The translations under genes were made by a program, and so were the position numbers. Below the pieces are notes generated by a model. It did no database searches, was not told the DNA's origin, and saw nothing but the letters and a program-made list of their open reading frames with translations. A stretch of 64,000 bases of DNA. Origin: JAJFTV01 sp036825755. GTDB lineage: Bacteria > Chloroflexota > Anaerolineae > Anaerolineales > Anaerolineaceae. Shown piece by piece: positions 35,120-43,808 of this stretch. Every line of letters begins with the position of its first letter. Positions within the stretch are counted from its first letter, which is position 1. The stretch spans positions 1 through 64,000 of the forward strand of contig DAISXR010000003.1 in assembly GCA_036825755.1 (NCBI GenBank), in the 5' to 3' direction.

Positions 35120-36583
35120 TTATAGCGGTTCAGGCAGATAGCAGCACATCACCAGATCACGGGCTGCTTTGACCTCGTCCAGGCGATGGAGAGGTGCATT
35201 GTGTGGTGCGTTGTGAAGCAGATCCGGATCGGTTTTGGCTTCATCGGCGATCTTATTCAACGCCTCTGCGAAAGCATCCATGGTTTGCTTGCTTTCGGTT
35301 TCGGTCGGTTCGATCATCAATGCTTCCGGTACGATCAGCGGGAAGTAATTGGTGGGCGGATGGAAGTCGTAATCCATCAGACGCTTGGCGACATCCAGTG
35401 CGTGAACACCAGGTGCGTCTTTCCACTGACCTTCTACCACAAACTCGTGCATGCAGATGCGATCGTAGGGCAGATAGTATTTATCTTTGATGAGCGCCAG
35501 GATGTAATTGGCATTCAGAACGGCCATTTGCGAGATGTTGCGTAATCCAACCGCGCCATGCATGCTGATATAGGTGAAAGCACGAACCATCACACCAAAG
35601 TGACCCCAGAAACTCTTGACACGGCCGATTGATTTGGACGGCATTTGTAAATCGAAGTAAGGCGGGTTCTCTTCATCACCCTCATCGGTCATGACCACAA
35701 TTGGGCCAGGCAGATAATCGGTCAGGAAATCAACCACGCCAACCGGGCCTGAACCTGGTCCGCCGCCGCCATGTGGGGTGGAGAAGGTCTTGTGCAGGTT
35801 GAAATGCATAATGTCGATTCCCAACTCTGCCGGTTTGGCGATGCCCATAAGAGCGTTAAGGTTGGCGCCATCTCCGTACATCAAACCGCCGCACTGGTGG
35901 ATCAGATCAGCCACTTCGCAAACGTGCTCGTCGAAGAGGCCCAGCGTGTTGGGATTGGTCAGCATCAGGCCGGCTACCGTATCATCGCAGGCGGCGCGCA
36001 ATGCTTCCAGATCCACGTTTCCGCGGCTGTCAGATGGAATGTTGACTGCCTCAAACCCGGCCATGGAAATGGTGGCAGGGTTGGTGCCGTGTGCGGAATC
36101 GGGTACCAGGACACGCGTGCGTTTGGTGTCACCACGATCAGCATGATATTTTCGGATGATGCTGACGCCGGTAAATTCACCGTGCGCGCCGGCGGCGGGC
36201 TGCAGGCTGACGCCTTTCATCCCAATAATTTCGGCCAACCATTCCTGCAACTGGTACATCAAAGCCAGGTTGCCCTGGATGGTTTCAACGGGCTGCAGAG
36301 GGTGGGTGAGGGTGAATCCGGGAAACCGGGCAGTTTCTTCATTGATGCGCGGGTTGTACTTCATGGTACAGGAACCCAACGGATAAATGCCCTGGTCGAT
36401 GGAGTAGTTCAGCTTTGACAGTTTGGTGAAATGCCTGACGACATCGATCTCAGACAATTCAGGAAGCGGGAGTTTTTCGCGTAAGAATGACTGCGGCAGT
36501 TCCGCTTTGGGAACATCGGGCTCAGGGAATTGAACGCCGACACGCCCAGGTGAAGAAAGTTCATAAATGGTTGGCTCAGTCAT
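35120..36583 (-). CDS. gcvPB: Glycine dehydrogenase (decarboxylating) subunit 2
   Basis: PLP-binding half of the split P-protein of the glycine cleavage system, 487 residues. It has YPLGSCTMKYNPRINE near residue 65, SLQPAAGAHGE, and the PLP lysine in HFNLHKTFSTPHGGGGPG. Its start overlaps the gcvPA stop by 8 bases. It works with subunit 1 and GcvH to decarboxylate glycine and load an aminomethyl group on lipoyl-GcvH. Confidence 0.96.
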   Translation of the reverse strand: MTEPTIYELSSPGRVGVQFPEPDVPKAELPQSFLREKLPLPELSEIDVVRHFTKLSKLNYSIDQGIYPLGSCTMKYNPRINEETARFPGFTLTHPLQPVETIQGNLALMYQLQEWLAEIIGMKGVSLQPAAGAHGEFTGVSIIRKYHADRGDTKRTRVLVPDSAHGTNPATISMAGFEAVNIPSDSRGNVDLEALRAACDDTVAGLMLTNPNTLGLFDEHVCEVADLIHQCGGLMYGDGANLNALMGIAKPAELGIDIMHFNLHKTFSTPHGGGGPGSGPVGVVDFLTDYLPGPIVVMTDEGDEENPPYFDLQMPSKSIGRVKSFWGHFGVMVRAFTYISMHGAVGLRNISQMAVLNANYILALIKDKYYLPYDRICMHEFVVEGQWKDAPGVHALDVAKRLMDYDFHPPTNYFPLIVPEALMIEPTETESKQTMDAFAEALNKIADEAKTDPDLLHNAPHNAPLHRLDEVKAARDLVMCCYLPEPL

Positions 36584-37922
36584 GAGAAAACTCCTTCAGG
36601 ACCTCACAGAGATAATCAATGTCTTCGCCGGGCATCTTTTCCGTCACGGCGATGAGCATGTGATCTTTCAACTCGGGATAATCCTGTCCTAAATCGTAAC
36701 CACCGATAATGCCGTGTTCCAACAGAGCTGCGTTGATCTCAGAAACTGGAGCGGGGCAGCAAACGGCAAATTCATGGAAGAAAGGTGTATCGTGGCAAAG
36801 CTTGAAACCCGGGATCTGTGAAATCTGATCCGCGGCATAATGCGCTTTGTGATAGCAGAGTTCCGCTACCTGGCGCAAACCATTCTTCCCAAGCAGGCTC
36901 AAATATACGGTAGAGGCCAAAGCCATCAATCCCTGGTTTGAACAGATATTGGATGTTGCCCTTTCACGACGAATATGCTGCTCACGGGCTGTCAGGGTGA
37001 GTACGTAACCGCGCCTTCCCTGATCATCCACTGTTTCACCCACCAGGCGGCCGGCGATTTTGCGCATCAGCTCATTGGTCGTGGCGAACAAGCCCAGATA
37101 GGGGCCGCCGAATTCCATCGGAATGCCCAAAGGCTGACCTTCTCCCACCACGATATCCGCACCAAATTCCGACGGGGGTTTCAACAGACCCAATGCAGTT
37201 GGATTTACCGCGACTACAAAGATCGCTCCCGCTTCATGAACAGCCTTGCCAAGCTCGGTGTAATCGAAAATGCGTCCGAAGAAATCGGGGTACTGCACGA
37301 CCACCATGGCGGTGTCATGATCAATCATTGATACCAATTGATCGGGTGTTGATAGCGGATCCTGATTATCACCAGTAATGACCAGCTTCTTGAGACCAGC
37401 CATATAGGTGCGAAGAGTCTGGCGGTAGTGTGGGTGCACAGCCGGTGAGACTATGAACTTGTTGCGTTTTGAGCGGAAATGATGATAGGCCAGAATGCCT
37501 GCTTCCGCGGTGGCTGTCGCGCCATCATAATGCGAAGCATTGCAGACATCCATACCGGTCAGTGAAACGATCAGGCTCTGGTATTCAAAAATTGCCTGCA
37601 ACGTCCCCTGCGAAATCTCAGGCTGGTAGGGTGTATAGGCGGTCAAAAACTCACCGCGGCGAATGATGGCATCCACTGCGGCGGGAATGTAATGGTTATA
37701 CACACCGGCGCCCAGAAAACACAATAGATCGTTGGCGTTTTCGTTTTCAGAGGCAAGCTCATCCAGATAGCGATGGGCTTCCATCTCTGTCAAAGCTTCC
37801 GGCAGTTCAAGCTGCGGAAAGCGATATTCCTTTGGGATGACCTGGAAGAGATCTTCCAGCGATTCAACCCCAATCGCCTTCAGCATTTCCTTTCGTTCAG
37901 TATCAGTATGTGGGGTGAACAT
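36576..37922 (-). CDS. gcvPA: Glycine dehydrogenase (decarboxylating) subunit 1
   Basis: 448 residues from ATG 37922. N-terminal half of the split P-protein: YNHYIPAAVDAIIRRGEFLTAYTPYQPEISQGTLQ, SLTGMDVCNASHYDGATA, and RREHAT-like ERATSNICSNQGLMALA are seen. ATG 37922 overlaps the gcvH stop (TAATG). A longer reading from 37943 starts inside gcvH and lacks support. Confidence 0.96.
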   Translation of the reverse strand: MFTPHTDTERKEMLKAIGVESLEDLFQVIPKEYRFPQLELPEALTEMEAHRYLDELASENENANDLLCFLGAGVYNHYIPAAVDAIIRRGEFLTAYTPYQPEISQGTLQAIFEYQSLIVSLTGMDVCNASHYDGATATAEAGILAYHHFRSKRNKFIVSPAVHPHYRQTLRTYMAGLKKLVITGDNQDPLSTPDQLVSMIDHDTAMVVVQYPDFFGRIFDYTELGKAVHEAGAIFVVAVNPTALGLLKPPSEFGADIVVGEGQPLGIPMEFGGPYLGLFATTNELMRKIAGRLVGETVDDQGRRGYVLTLTAREQHIRRERATSNICSNQGLMALASTVYLSLLGKNGLRQVAELCYHKAHYAADQISQIPGFKLCHDTPFFHEFAVCCPAPVSEINAALLEHGIIGGYDLGQDYPELKDHMLIAVTEKMPGEDIDYLCEVLKEFSHD

Positions 37923-38311
37923 TAGTGCTCGCGCTCCTGACAATACTTTTCATAGGCGGCTGCATCCATCAGAGCATTGACTGCAGCGGGATCAGCCACA
38001 TTAATTTTTACCATCCACGCGCCGTAAGGATCAGAGTTGATCGCTTCAGGGGTATCCGGTAATGAGTCATTAACTTCCAAAACGGTGCCGGCAACAGGAC
38101 AAGTCACATCGGCGGCGGCTTTCACAGATTCAAGTGTGCTAATAGTGGTGCTTGCTTTGATTTCGTCATCTGCTTCAACCAGATATTCAACGTATACAAT
38201 GTCGGAAAGTTGATTTTGAGCATAATCGCTGATCCCGATTGTCGCGGTGTTCCCCTCAAGGAGGACCCATTCATCAGATTTGGTGAACTTAAGATTGCTG
38301 GGGATGTTCAT
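37922..38311 (-). CDS. gcvH: Glycine cleavage system H protein
   Basis: 129-residue lipoyl carrier. KFTKSDEWV at the N-terminus, ISDYAQNQLSDIVYVEY, and the lipoylation site TLESVKAAADV (lysine within ESVKA) are intact. The start is ATG 38311, with AAGGAG 9 bases upstream. Longer in-frame starts at 38368 or 38329 are less likely. First gene of gcvH-gcvPA-gcvPB. No gcvT is present here, and none lies elsewhere in the window. Confidence 0.96.
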   Translation of the reverse strand: MNIPSNLKFTKSDEWVLLEGNTATIGISDYAQNQLSDIVYVEYLVEADDEIKASTTISTLESVKAAADVTCPVAGTVLEVNDSLPDTPEAINSDPYGAWMVKINVADPAAVNALMDAAAYEKYCQEREH

Positions 38312-38416
38312 TTTATAGATCTCCTTCATTTCGATTTCTTTTTGTTGTTGTAAAGGCGAATAATGCACAAATATATTATAAACCTGAATTCCAGTAAAAT
38401 TTAAACATGAACACGT

Positions 38417-39724
38417 CTATCCTGTCTGAACAGGATTCTCATCGGGCTTTTCATTTTTCATTGGTTTTCCTCGCCAAAACATAAAGAATCCGAGCAGTTG
38501 GACTACTGCAGCAGCCATCAGCGAATAAGACAAACCAATTTGATCGGATAGGAATGTTGCAATAATCGGCGCGCCCATACTGGCTACAAACTGCAGACTC
38601 TGTGCGATCGAAACAAATGTAGCTGAACGATTGAGGGGTACGGTCTTCATTAATTCATCAAAGAAGACCAGGTTTAACCCTGCCTCAAACAGCCCCTGCA
38701 CGGCTGCAAAAACCGCCAGCATCCAAAACCGGTTGGTGATAGCCACCATAAGCGGGTAAAACGACATGACGAATGTGGTGCTGACCAGGATAAAGCGGGA
38801 GGTCTTTGTATGTGAAACCCGCAGCCACATGAAATAGCCGACAAAATTTAACAAAGTTTGCACAGTGCTGAAAAGCGCGATCCAGGAATCAGGAGCACCA
38901 ATCTGACGAACATAGTACAGGGTCAGAAGCGGCGAAACCATGGTCAATCCGAAGGTAAAGACAAACCGTTTTGACGCAAAGTTAAGGAACGGAGGTTCGT
39001 GCTTAACCAGATCGAACAATTCTCGATAAATCCGGAACAGACCCTTGCCTTTGTACTTTGGTGGGTCGATCTGATCCGGAATCAGCAGCCGCTTGGAGTA
39101 GCGATAACTGAACACACCGCCCAACGAAAACAAAATGAACACAATTTGATAATTGACGGGAAAAACGACTCGATCGAGGATCTGCCCTGCCAGAAAGACG
39201 GTAACCGCCGTGGTGATGCCAATAATGGACCAGCGGCGCGAGAGCAGTTCGTAACGACCGGCCGGGCCTGCGACCATGTTCATCAAAAAATTGAACATAT
39301 TCGCCAGAAGAGTCTGCGGGAGCGTGAAAATGGCCCAAATGACAAGGATTGCCATGATGGCATTTTCATCTTTGAAGAAAAATGGGACCAATCCAATGAT
39401 CGCGAACCGCGAAAGGCCGATAGCCCGGGAAATGCTATACCAGGGGACAATATTTTTACGTGTTTCGATATATTGACCCATCGGGATGGAAAGCAGTAAC
39501 CCGGCAATCGCTGGCATGGATGTAATCAAGCCTACCTGGTAGCTGTCGGCGCCCAATCGGGCCAAAAAGACAGCAACAAAAGGCAAAGCTGCACTGGCCA
39601 TGCCCACGCCAATGGCATCCATCTGAACATTGAAAAAATTACTCGGTAAAATTTGCGAGCCGGGTTGTGGATGCGTTAACCAACGGTACAATGACTGTAG
39701 AATACTTTTAAACAAGGTAACCAT
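38417..39724 (-). CDS. MFS transporter
   Basis: Major facilitator superfamily permease, 435 residues from ATG 39724, with about 12 hydrophobic helices. The first domain has DAIGVGMASAALPFVAVFLARLGADSYQVGLI and PAGRYELLSRRWSIIG. The second half includes LGLFEAGLNLVFFDELMKTVPLN-like family segments. Substrate unknown. Its start faces the ARMT1-like gene, 62 bases apart. The longer frame (to 39841) overlaps that gene and was rejected. No strong Shine-Dalgarno is seen. Confidence 0.85.
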   Translation of the reverse strand: MVTLFKSILQSLYRWLTHPQPGSQILPSNFFNVQMDAIGVGMASAALPFVAVFLARLGADSYQVGLITSMPAIAGLLLSIPMGQYIETRKNIVPWYSISRAIGLSRFAIIGLVPFFFKDENAIMAILVIWAIFTLPQTLLANMFNFLMNMVAGPAGRYELLSRRWSIIGITTAVTVFLAGQILDRVVFPVNYQIVFILFSLGGVFSYRYSKRLLIPDQIDPPKYKGKGLFRIYRELFDLVKHEPPFLNFASKRFVFTFGLTMVSPLLTLYYVRQIGAPDSWIALFSTVQTLLNFVGYFMWLRVSHTKTSRFILVSTTFVMSFYPLMVAITNRFWMLAVFAAVQGLFEAGLNLVFFDELMKTVPLNRSATFVSIAQSLQFVASMGAPIIATFLSDQIGLSYSLMAAAVVQLLGFFMFWRGKPMKNEKPDENPVQTG

Positions 39725-39786
39725 TCTAATTGAACGATATTGTTCTGGATTTGATTGGATTATAGCACCATCAAAATTGGAGAAAG

Positions 39787-41037
39787 ATGTCAAATATTCA
39801 AAGATGGAAAGAAAATCAAATGAATTCCCTGCCTGAACCATTTAGAGGTAGAACCGATCCTGGTTGGACAGAATATTCCATCGCGGTCAGGCTTCCCGGG
39901 ATCATTCAGCGGGTAATCAGTGAGAACGCCTTTCCAAAGGAAATTGTCGACCGACTGGAGAGCCTGCGGGTGGAAATCCCTTTCCAGCCCCTCAGAGAAC
40001 TTTTACCGGATGGTTATGGGGATTGGGCAGTATGGAATGAGATTCTCACCCATTACACCGGTCAAAGCTGGTTTGAGACTCCCTGGCTGGTGTGCGAGTT
40101 TTATCTGTACCGCCGCATACTCGAATCAATCGGTTACTTCAACGAAGGCCCTTTTCGAGCCCACGATCCTTACGTATTTCAGAAGAGCGAAGGTTTTTCT
40201 GCTGCACTGAAACCTATTGATGATTTACTGAAGTGGATCGGTCAAAAAAGAGAAAGTAAGTCCGAGGGTAAATCCATTTTGGGTGATTTATTCCATCATA
40301 ATCTGGAAGGAAACCGCGTCGATCTGAGCCTCTGGCCGGTGGCAGAAGGCAAAAACCAGCAGGATCAATTGCCAGAAAATGCTCGCGATTTTATTCTGGC
40401 GGATGATTCAGCTGAAGCATTGGACTGGATTTTTTCTCGAAAGATCAAACGGATTGATCTTTTGATGGATAATGCCGGTTTCGAAATGTTGAGCGATCTG
40501 TGCATGATGACCTTTTTACTGGAGCAGGGGGTGGTCGATCAGGTTGTGCTGCATGTCAAACCGTACCCGATATTTGTTTCTGATGTCATCGAGGCGGATT
40601 TCCATCACTGTATCCGACTTCTAAAAGGGCAGAAGAAGCTGTATCCGGCATTGGCTTCGTTCGGTGAACAGCTTGAGCGGTTTTGGATTGAGAGCAAAAT
40701 TGAAATCATGAGTGAAGGTTTCTGGGGTCTACCGCTCGCTTTTTGGGAGATGGATACCGAGGTGGAACAAAAACTGTCAAAGGCTGATCTGATTATCAGT
40801 AAGGGAGATGCGAATTACCGGCGTCTGATTGGTGACCTGCACTGGAGCCCGTTTATTCACTTTGGGGTCGTAGTCAGCTATTTACCGGCGCCACTCCTGG
40901 CCATTCGCGTGGTGAAATCCGAACCGGGTGTTGGCTTCAGCGAGAATAAATATAACCATATGACACAATCTGATCCGGAATGGATGAAAAATGGCAAATG
41001 GGGTACCTTCCAGTTCTGGAATGGACAGACGGATTGA
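39787..41037 (+). CDS. DUF89 / ARMT1-like damage-control phosphatase
   Basis: 416 residues. The C-terminal half carries the DUF89 metal-site motifs: LLMDNAGFE (D228, N229), FVSDV (D266) and SKGDANYRRLIGD (residues 338-350). The NAGFE and KGD-NYR-L-GD spelling is closest to the subfamily that includes human ARMT1, and less to bacterial pantetheine-linked forms. The family are cobalt/nickel- or manganese-dependent phosphatases that remove harmful sugar phosphates such as fructose-1-phosphate. GGAG lies 6 bases before ATG 39787. The neighbouring MFS gene is divergent. Confidence 0.82.
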   Translation: MSNIQRWKENQMNSLPEPFRGRTDPGWTEYSIAVRLPGIIQRVISENAFPKEIVDRLESLRVEIPFQPLRELLPDGYGDWAVWNEILTHYTGQSWFETPWLVCEFYLYRRILESIGYFNEGPFRAHDPYVFQKSEGFSAALKPIDDLLKWIGQKRESKSEGKSILGDLFHHNLEGNRVDLSLWPVAEGKNQQDQLPENARDFILADDSAEALDWIFSRKIKRIDLLMDNAGFEMLSDLCMMTFLLEQGVVDQVVLHVKPYPIFVSDVIEADFHHCIRLLKGQKKLYPALASFGEQLERFWIESKIEIMSEGFWGLPLAFWEMDTEVEQKLSKADLIISKGDANYRRLIGDLHWSPFIHFGVVVSYLPAPLLAIRVVKSEPGVGFSENKYNHMTQSDPEWMKNGKWGTFQFWNGQTD

Positions 41038-41068
41038 GAATGCGTACCCCCGTTATCGAGGAGGATGA

Positions 41069-41085
41069 CATTTATCTGATAAATG
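41069..41085 (+). promoter_or_regulatory. Palindrome and -10 element upstream of the aldehyde oxidoreductase
   Basis: CATTTATC-T-GATAAATG is an 8-bp palindrome with a one-base centre, operator-like. A TATAAT box follows at 41123-41128 but lacks a good -35, which fits activator-dependent transcription. The function is inferred. Confidence 0.35.
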
Positions 41086-41196
41086 CGTTCAAAGTTCGGT
41101 AATTTCAGCGTTGATCATTCGGTATAATGTAAGCGAGAAAATCCTTTGCAGTTGCAAATCCAAAATAAACTATTAACAGGAATTTAGTGAGGAAAA

Positions 41197-43362
41197 ATGA
41201 CTGCCATTCCCCCTGTAAGAATGCGTGAGGCGCATAAAATTCTGGCGCAAATGAAATATAACCTAGCCCCGGTAGAACACGGCTATGCAAACCGGACGCT
41301 GTATGTGAATGTTGGAACCAAAGAAATTGCCGGTAAACCGGTCAGTGCGGAGATGAAAGAAAAATTCACCGGCGGCCGCGGTTTTGGTTTATGGCTGCTC
41401 TGGAACGGGATCAAAGACACCACAAAATGGAACGACCCCGAAAATGAGATTGTGATCTCAGCCGGACCCATTGCCGGTATTACGAATTACCCGGGTACCG
41501 GAAAATCAATGGTGGTCACCATTTCACCGTTGACCCAAATCCCGATTGACAGTAATGGAGGCGGGTATTTCGGTCCCTATTTGAAATTTGCCGGCTGGGA
41601 TGCCATTGAGGTTCAGGGTAAAGCCGAAAAAGATGTGATTATTTACATCGATGGCGATGAGGGCCTGGTCACAATTGAGGAAGCCCCTCTGGAAGATATC
41701 AACACTCACCTGATCAGCCGCCAATTAACCGAGATGTATGCCAAAGACAAAGCTGATATGAAGAGCATTTCGGTCATCTCCGCAGGCGAGGGTGCCGATC
41801 ATGTGAAGATCTGCGGTTTGAACTTGAGCTATTATGATCCCCGCCGCGACGAAGTACGCATCAAACAGGCTGCCCGTGGGGGTTCTGGAACGGTGCTGCG
41901 GGATAAAAAAATCAAAGCGATTGTGGTCCGTTTCAGCAAACTGACTGCGAACAGCAACGGCGCTGCTGATATGGAACTTCTGCGAAGGGCCGGAAAGCGG
42001 ATCAACAAAGAGCTGGCCGATTTTGACCCCACACAGAATGACATGGCAAAAACGGGTACCACGTACCTGGTCAGTATCATGAATGATTACGACCTTCTTC
42101 CCACCGAAAACTTCCGGTTTGGGTGTGATGAAAAGGCGAAAGAGTACTTCCGCGAAGAGTGGCGGCCAATGTTCGATCACAGCGGTCCGGACGGCTGCTG
42201 GTACGGTTGTACCATGGCCTGCGCCCATGGTGTGAAAGATGTGGAATTGAAAACCGGTCCATACAAAGGCCAGAGTGTGTTTGTAGATGGTCCTGAATAC
42301 GAAACAATCGGCGCCATCGGTTCAAACCTTGGTGTGTTTGACCGGCATTTTATGCTGGAACTGAACTTCTACTGCGATACGTACGGGATTGATACCATTT
42401 CATTCGGTACCGGTATGGCATTTGTATATGAGTGCTACGGCGCGGGTATATTGACCAAAGAGCACACCGGCGGGCTGGAATTCACCTGGGGGAACGGCGA
42501 TGCTGCGTTGGAGGTTTGTCATCAAATGGCACGCGGTGAAGGCTTTGGGCTGATCGCCGGACAGGGTATTCGCGCCATGAAAAAGATATTTGTTGAAAAG
42601 TTTGGCGCGGATCCGGCCTTTTTGCAGGATATCGGCATGGAGTGTAAGGGCCTGGAAGTATCTGAGTACATGACCAAAGAATCACTCACCCAGCAGGGTG
42701 GTTATGCCATGGCGAATAAAGGCGCGCAGCATGACGAGGCCTGGTTGATCTTCATGGAGCTGGTCCACAAACAGATCCCCACATTTGAGGATAAAGCAGA
42801 AGCCCTGTATTATTTCCCCATGTTCCGAACCTGGTTCAGTTTACAGGGTTTATGCAAGCTACCCTGGAACGATATTACCCCGGTGAGTAACAAAACCGCC
42901 AAAGAACCGGCCAAGGTCCCAGAACATCAGGAAAATTACCGATGGCTGTATGAGGGCGTCACAGGTGAGCCGCTACCGGAAGAGAAGATGATCCTTCAGG
43001 CTGAGCGAGTGTATTACTTCCAGCGAGTGTTCAACCTGCGCATGGGTTTTGGGCAACGCGATCAGGATATCCCGCCATATCGTATGGTTGGCCCTGTGAC
43101 CAATGAGGAGTATGAATCACGCGTAGAGCGGTATGACAAACAGCTCAAGGAAGAAGCCGGAATTGACCCAACCCATATGAGCACCACTGAAAAGGTGGCT
43201 GCACTGCGAAAATTCCGCACTGACCGCTATGAGAAGCTGGTGGATACGGTTTACGCGCGGCGCAAATGGACCAAGGAAGGTATCCCAACCATTGAATCGC
43301 TCAGAGATCTGGGCATTGACTATCCGGACGTGGTAGAAATTGTAAAACGTCACGGCGGATAA
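41197..43362 (+). CDS. Tungsten-type aldehyde:ferredoxin oxidoreductase family protein
   Basis: 721 residues. The AOR N-terminal pterin-binding domain includes GGRGFGLWLLWNGI near residue 59, GPIAGITNYPGTGKSMVVTISP, and GGYFGPYLKFAGWDAIEVQG. The [4Fe-4S] ligands appear as CWYGCTMAC (C334, C338, C342) and C553 in LQGLCKLPWND. The spacing CX3CX3C differs from CX2CX3C of the Pyrococcus AOR type. It probably oxidises aldehydes (or reduces acids) with ferredoxin. GAGGAAAA precedes ATG 41197. No separate ferredoxin subunit is adjacent. Confidence 0.88.
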   Translation: MTAIPPVRMREAHKILAQMKYNLAPVEHGYANRTLYVNVGTKEIAGKPVSAEMKEKFTGGRGFGLWLLWNGIKDTTKWNDPENEIVISAGPIAGITNYPGTGKSMVVTISPLTQIPIDSNGGGYFGPYLKFAGWDAIEVQGKAEKDVIIYIDGDEGLVTIEEAPLEDINTHLISRQLTEMYAKDKADMKSISVISAGEGADHVKICGLNLSYYDPRRDEVRIKQAARGGSGTVLRDKKIKAIVVRFSKLTANSNGAADMELLRRAGKRINKELADFDPTQNDMAKTGTTYLVSIMNDYDLLPTENFRFGCDEKAKEYFREEWRPMFDHSGPDGCWYGCTMACAHGVKDVELKTGPYKGQSVFVDGPEYETIGAIGSNLGVFDRHFMLELNFYCDTYGIDTISFGTGMAFVYECYGAGILTKEHTGGLEFTWGNGDAALEVCHQMARGEGFGLIAGQGIRAMKKIFVEKFGADPAFLQDIGMECKGLEVSEYMTKESLTQQGGYAMANKGAQHDEAWLIFMELVHKQIPTFEDKAEALYYFPMFRTWFSLQGLCKLPWNDITPVSNKTAKEPAKVPEHQENYRWLYEGVTGEPLPEEKMILQAERVYYFQRVFNLRMGFGQRDQDIPPYRMVGPVTNEEYESRVERYDKQLKEEAGIDPTHMSTTEKVAALRKFRTDRYEKLVDTVYARRKWTKEGIPTIESLRDLGIDYPDVVEIVKRHGG

Positions 43363-43380
43363 TTCACGAAATCGATGAAG

Positions 43381-43410
43381 AAAGCGCAGAGAAAATAAAC
43401 TCTGCGCTTT
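43381..43410 (+). terminator. Terminator of the aldehyde oxidoreductase gene
   Basis: An 11-bp perfect inverted repeat (43381-43391 with 43400-43410) followed by T-rich sequence, 18 bases after the stop. The 446-bp space to glmS then holds a -10 element and the ribozyme, with nothing recognised between 43411 and 43515. Confidence 0.8.
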
Positions 43411-43515
43411 TCATTTGTTTCTAATCCATAACGGATAACCTCAGTTATGTTTGTGAAGTATGCAGGGTTGGACCCGCTCTTGCACCGGTTGATTTATAGA
43501 CAGAACGAATTAAGA

Positions 43516-43521
43516 TATAAT
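43516..43521 (+). promoter_or_regulatory. -10 element of the glmS transcript
   Basis: A perfect TATAAT hexamer. The best -35 with 17-base spacing (TTTATA) is weak. The start near 43528 would place about 50 bases before the ribozyme cleavage site. Confidence 0.45.
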
Positions 43522-43576
43522 GATTTTGGATCAAAAAAGGAGGCTATTTCAAAGGACATAAGAAATTGAAGAATAA

Positions 43577-43711
43577 GCGCAAGGCCGCAGTACCTTTGCG
43601 GTGACGAGGAGGAAGGTTCTTCGGTGCGAACCGGAGTTAACCGGACATGGTGCAGATTGAAACTTTGCGCCCCGGGAAAATCGAAAGATCAGCGGAAGCC
43701 TTCCAGGTGAG
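43577..43711 (+). ncRNA. glmS ribozyme: glmS glucosamine-6-phosphate-activated ribozyme
   Basis: Self-cleaving riboswitch in the glmS leader. The cleavage site is expected between A43576 and G43577 in AA|GCGC. Next come a CCGCA...TGCGG hairpin and the conserved TGACGAGGAGG core, hallmarks of glmS ribozymes, and later pairing segments such as ACCGG repeats and GCGCC. The 3' boundary near 43711 is approximate. Cleavage with GlcN6P as cofactor would destabilise the message and lower GlmS. Its position directly before glmS supports the call. Confidence 0.85.
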
Positions 43712-43808
43712 AAATTCCATCTGTTCTTCAATAAATATAGATCATCAGCGTTCTCAGCATCCTGTTGAGAATTGCTCTTATTACTCTTTTATTCAACAAG
43801 GAGCAGTT

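Noticed and set aside
43647..43808. N-terminal extension of GlmS
   Set aside because: It runs through the ribozyme, and the nucleophile must follow the initiator Met at 43809.
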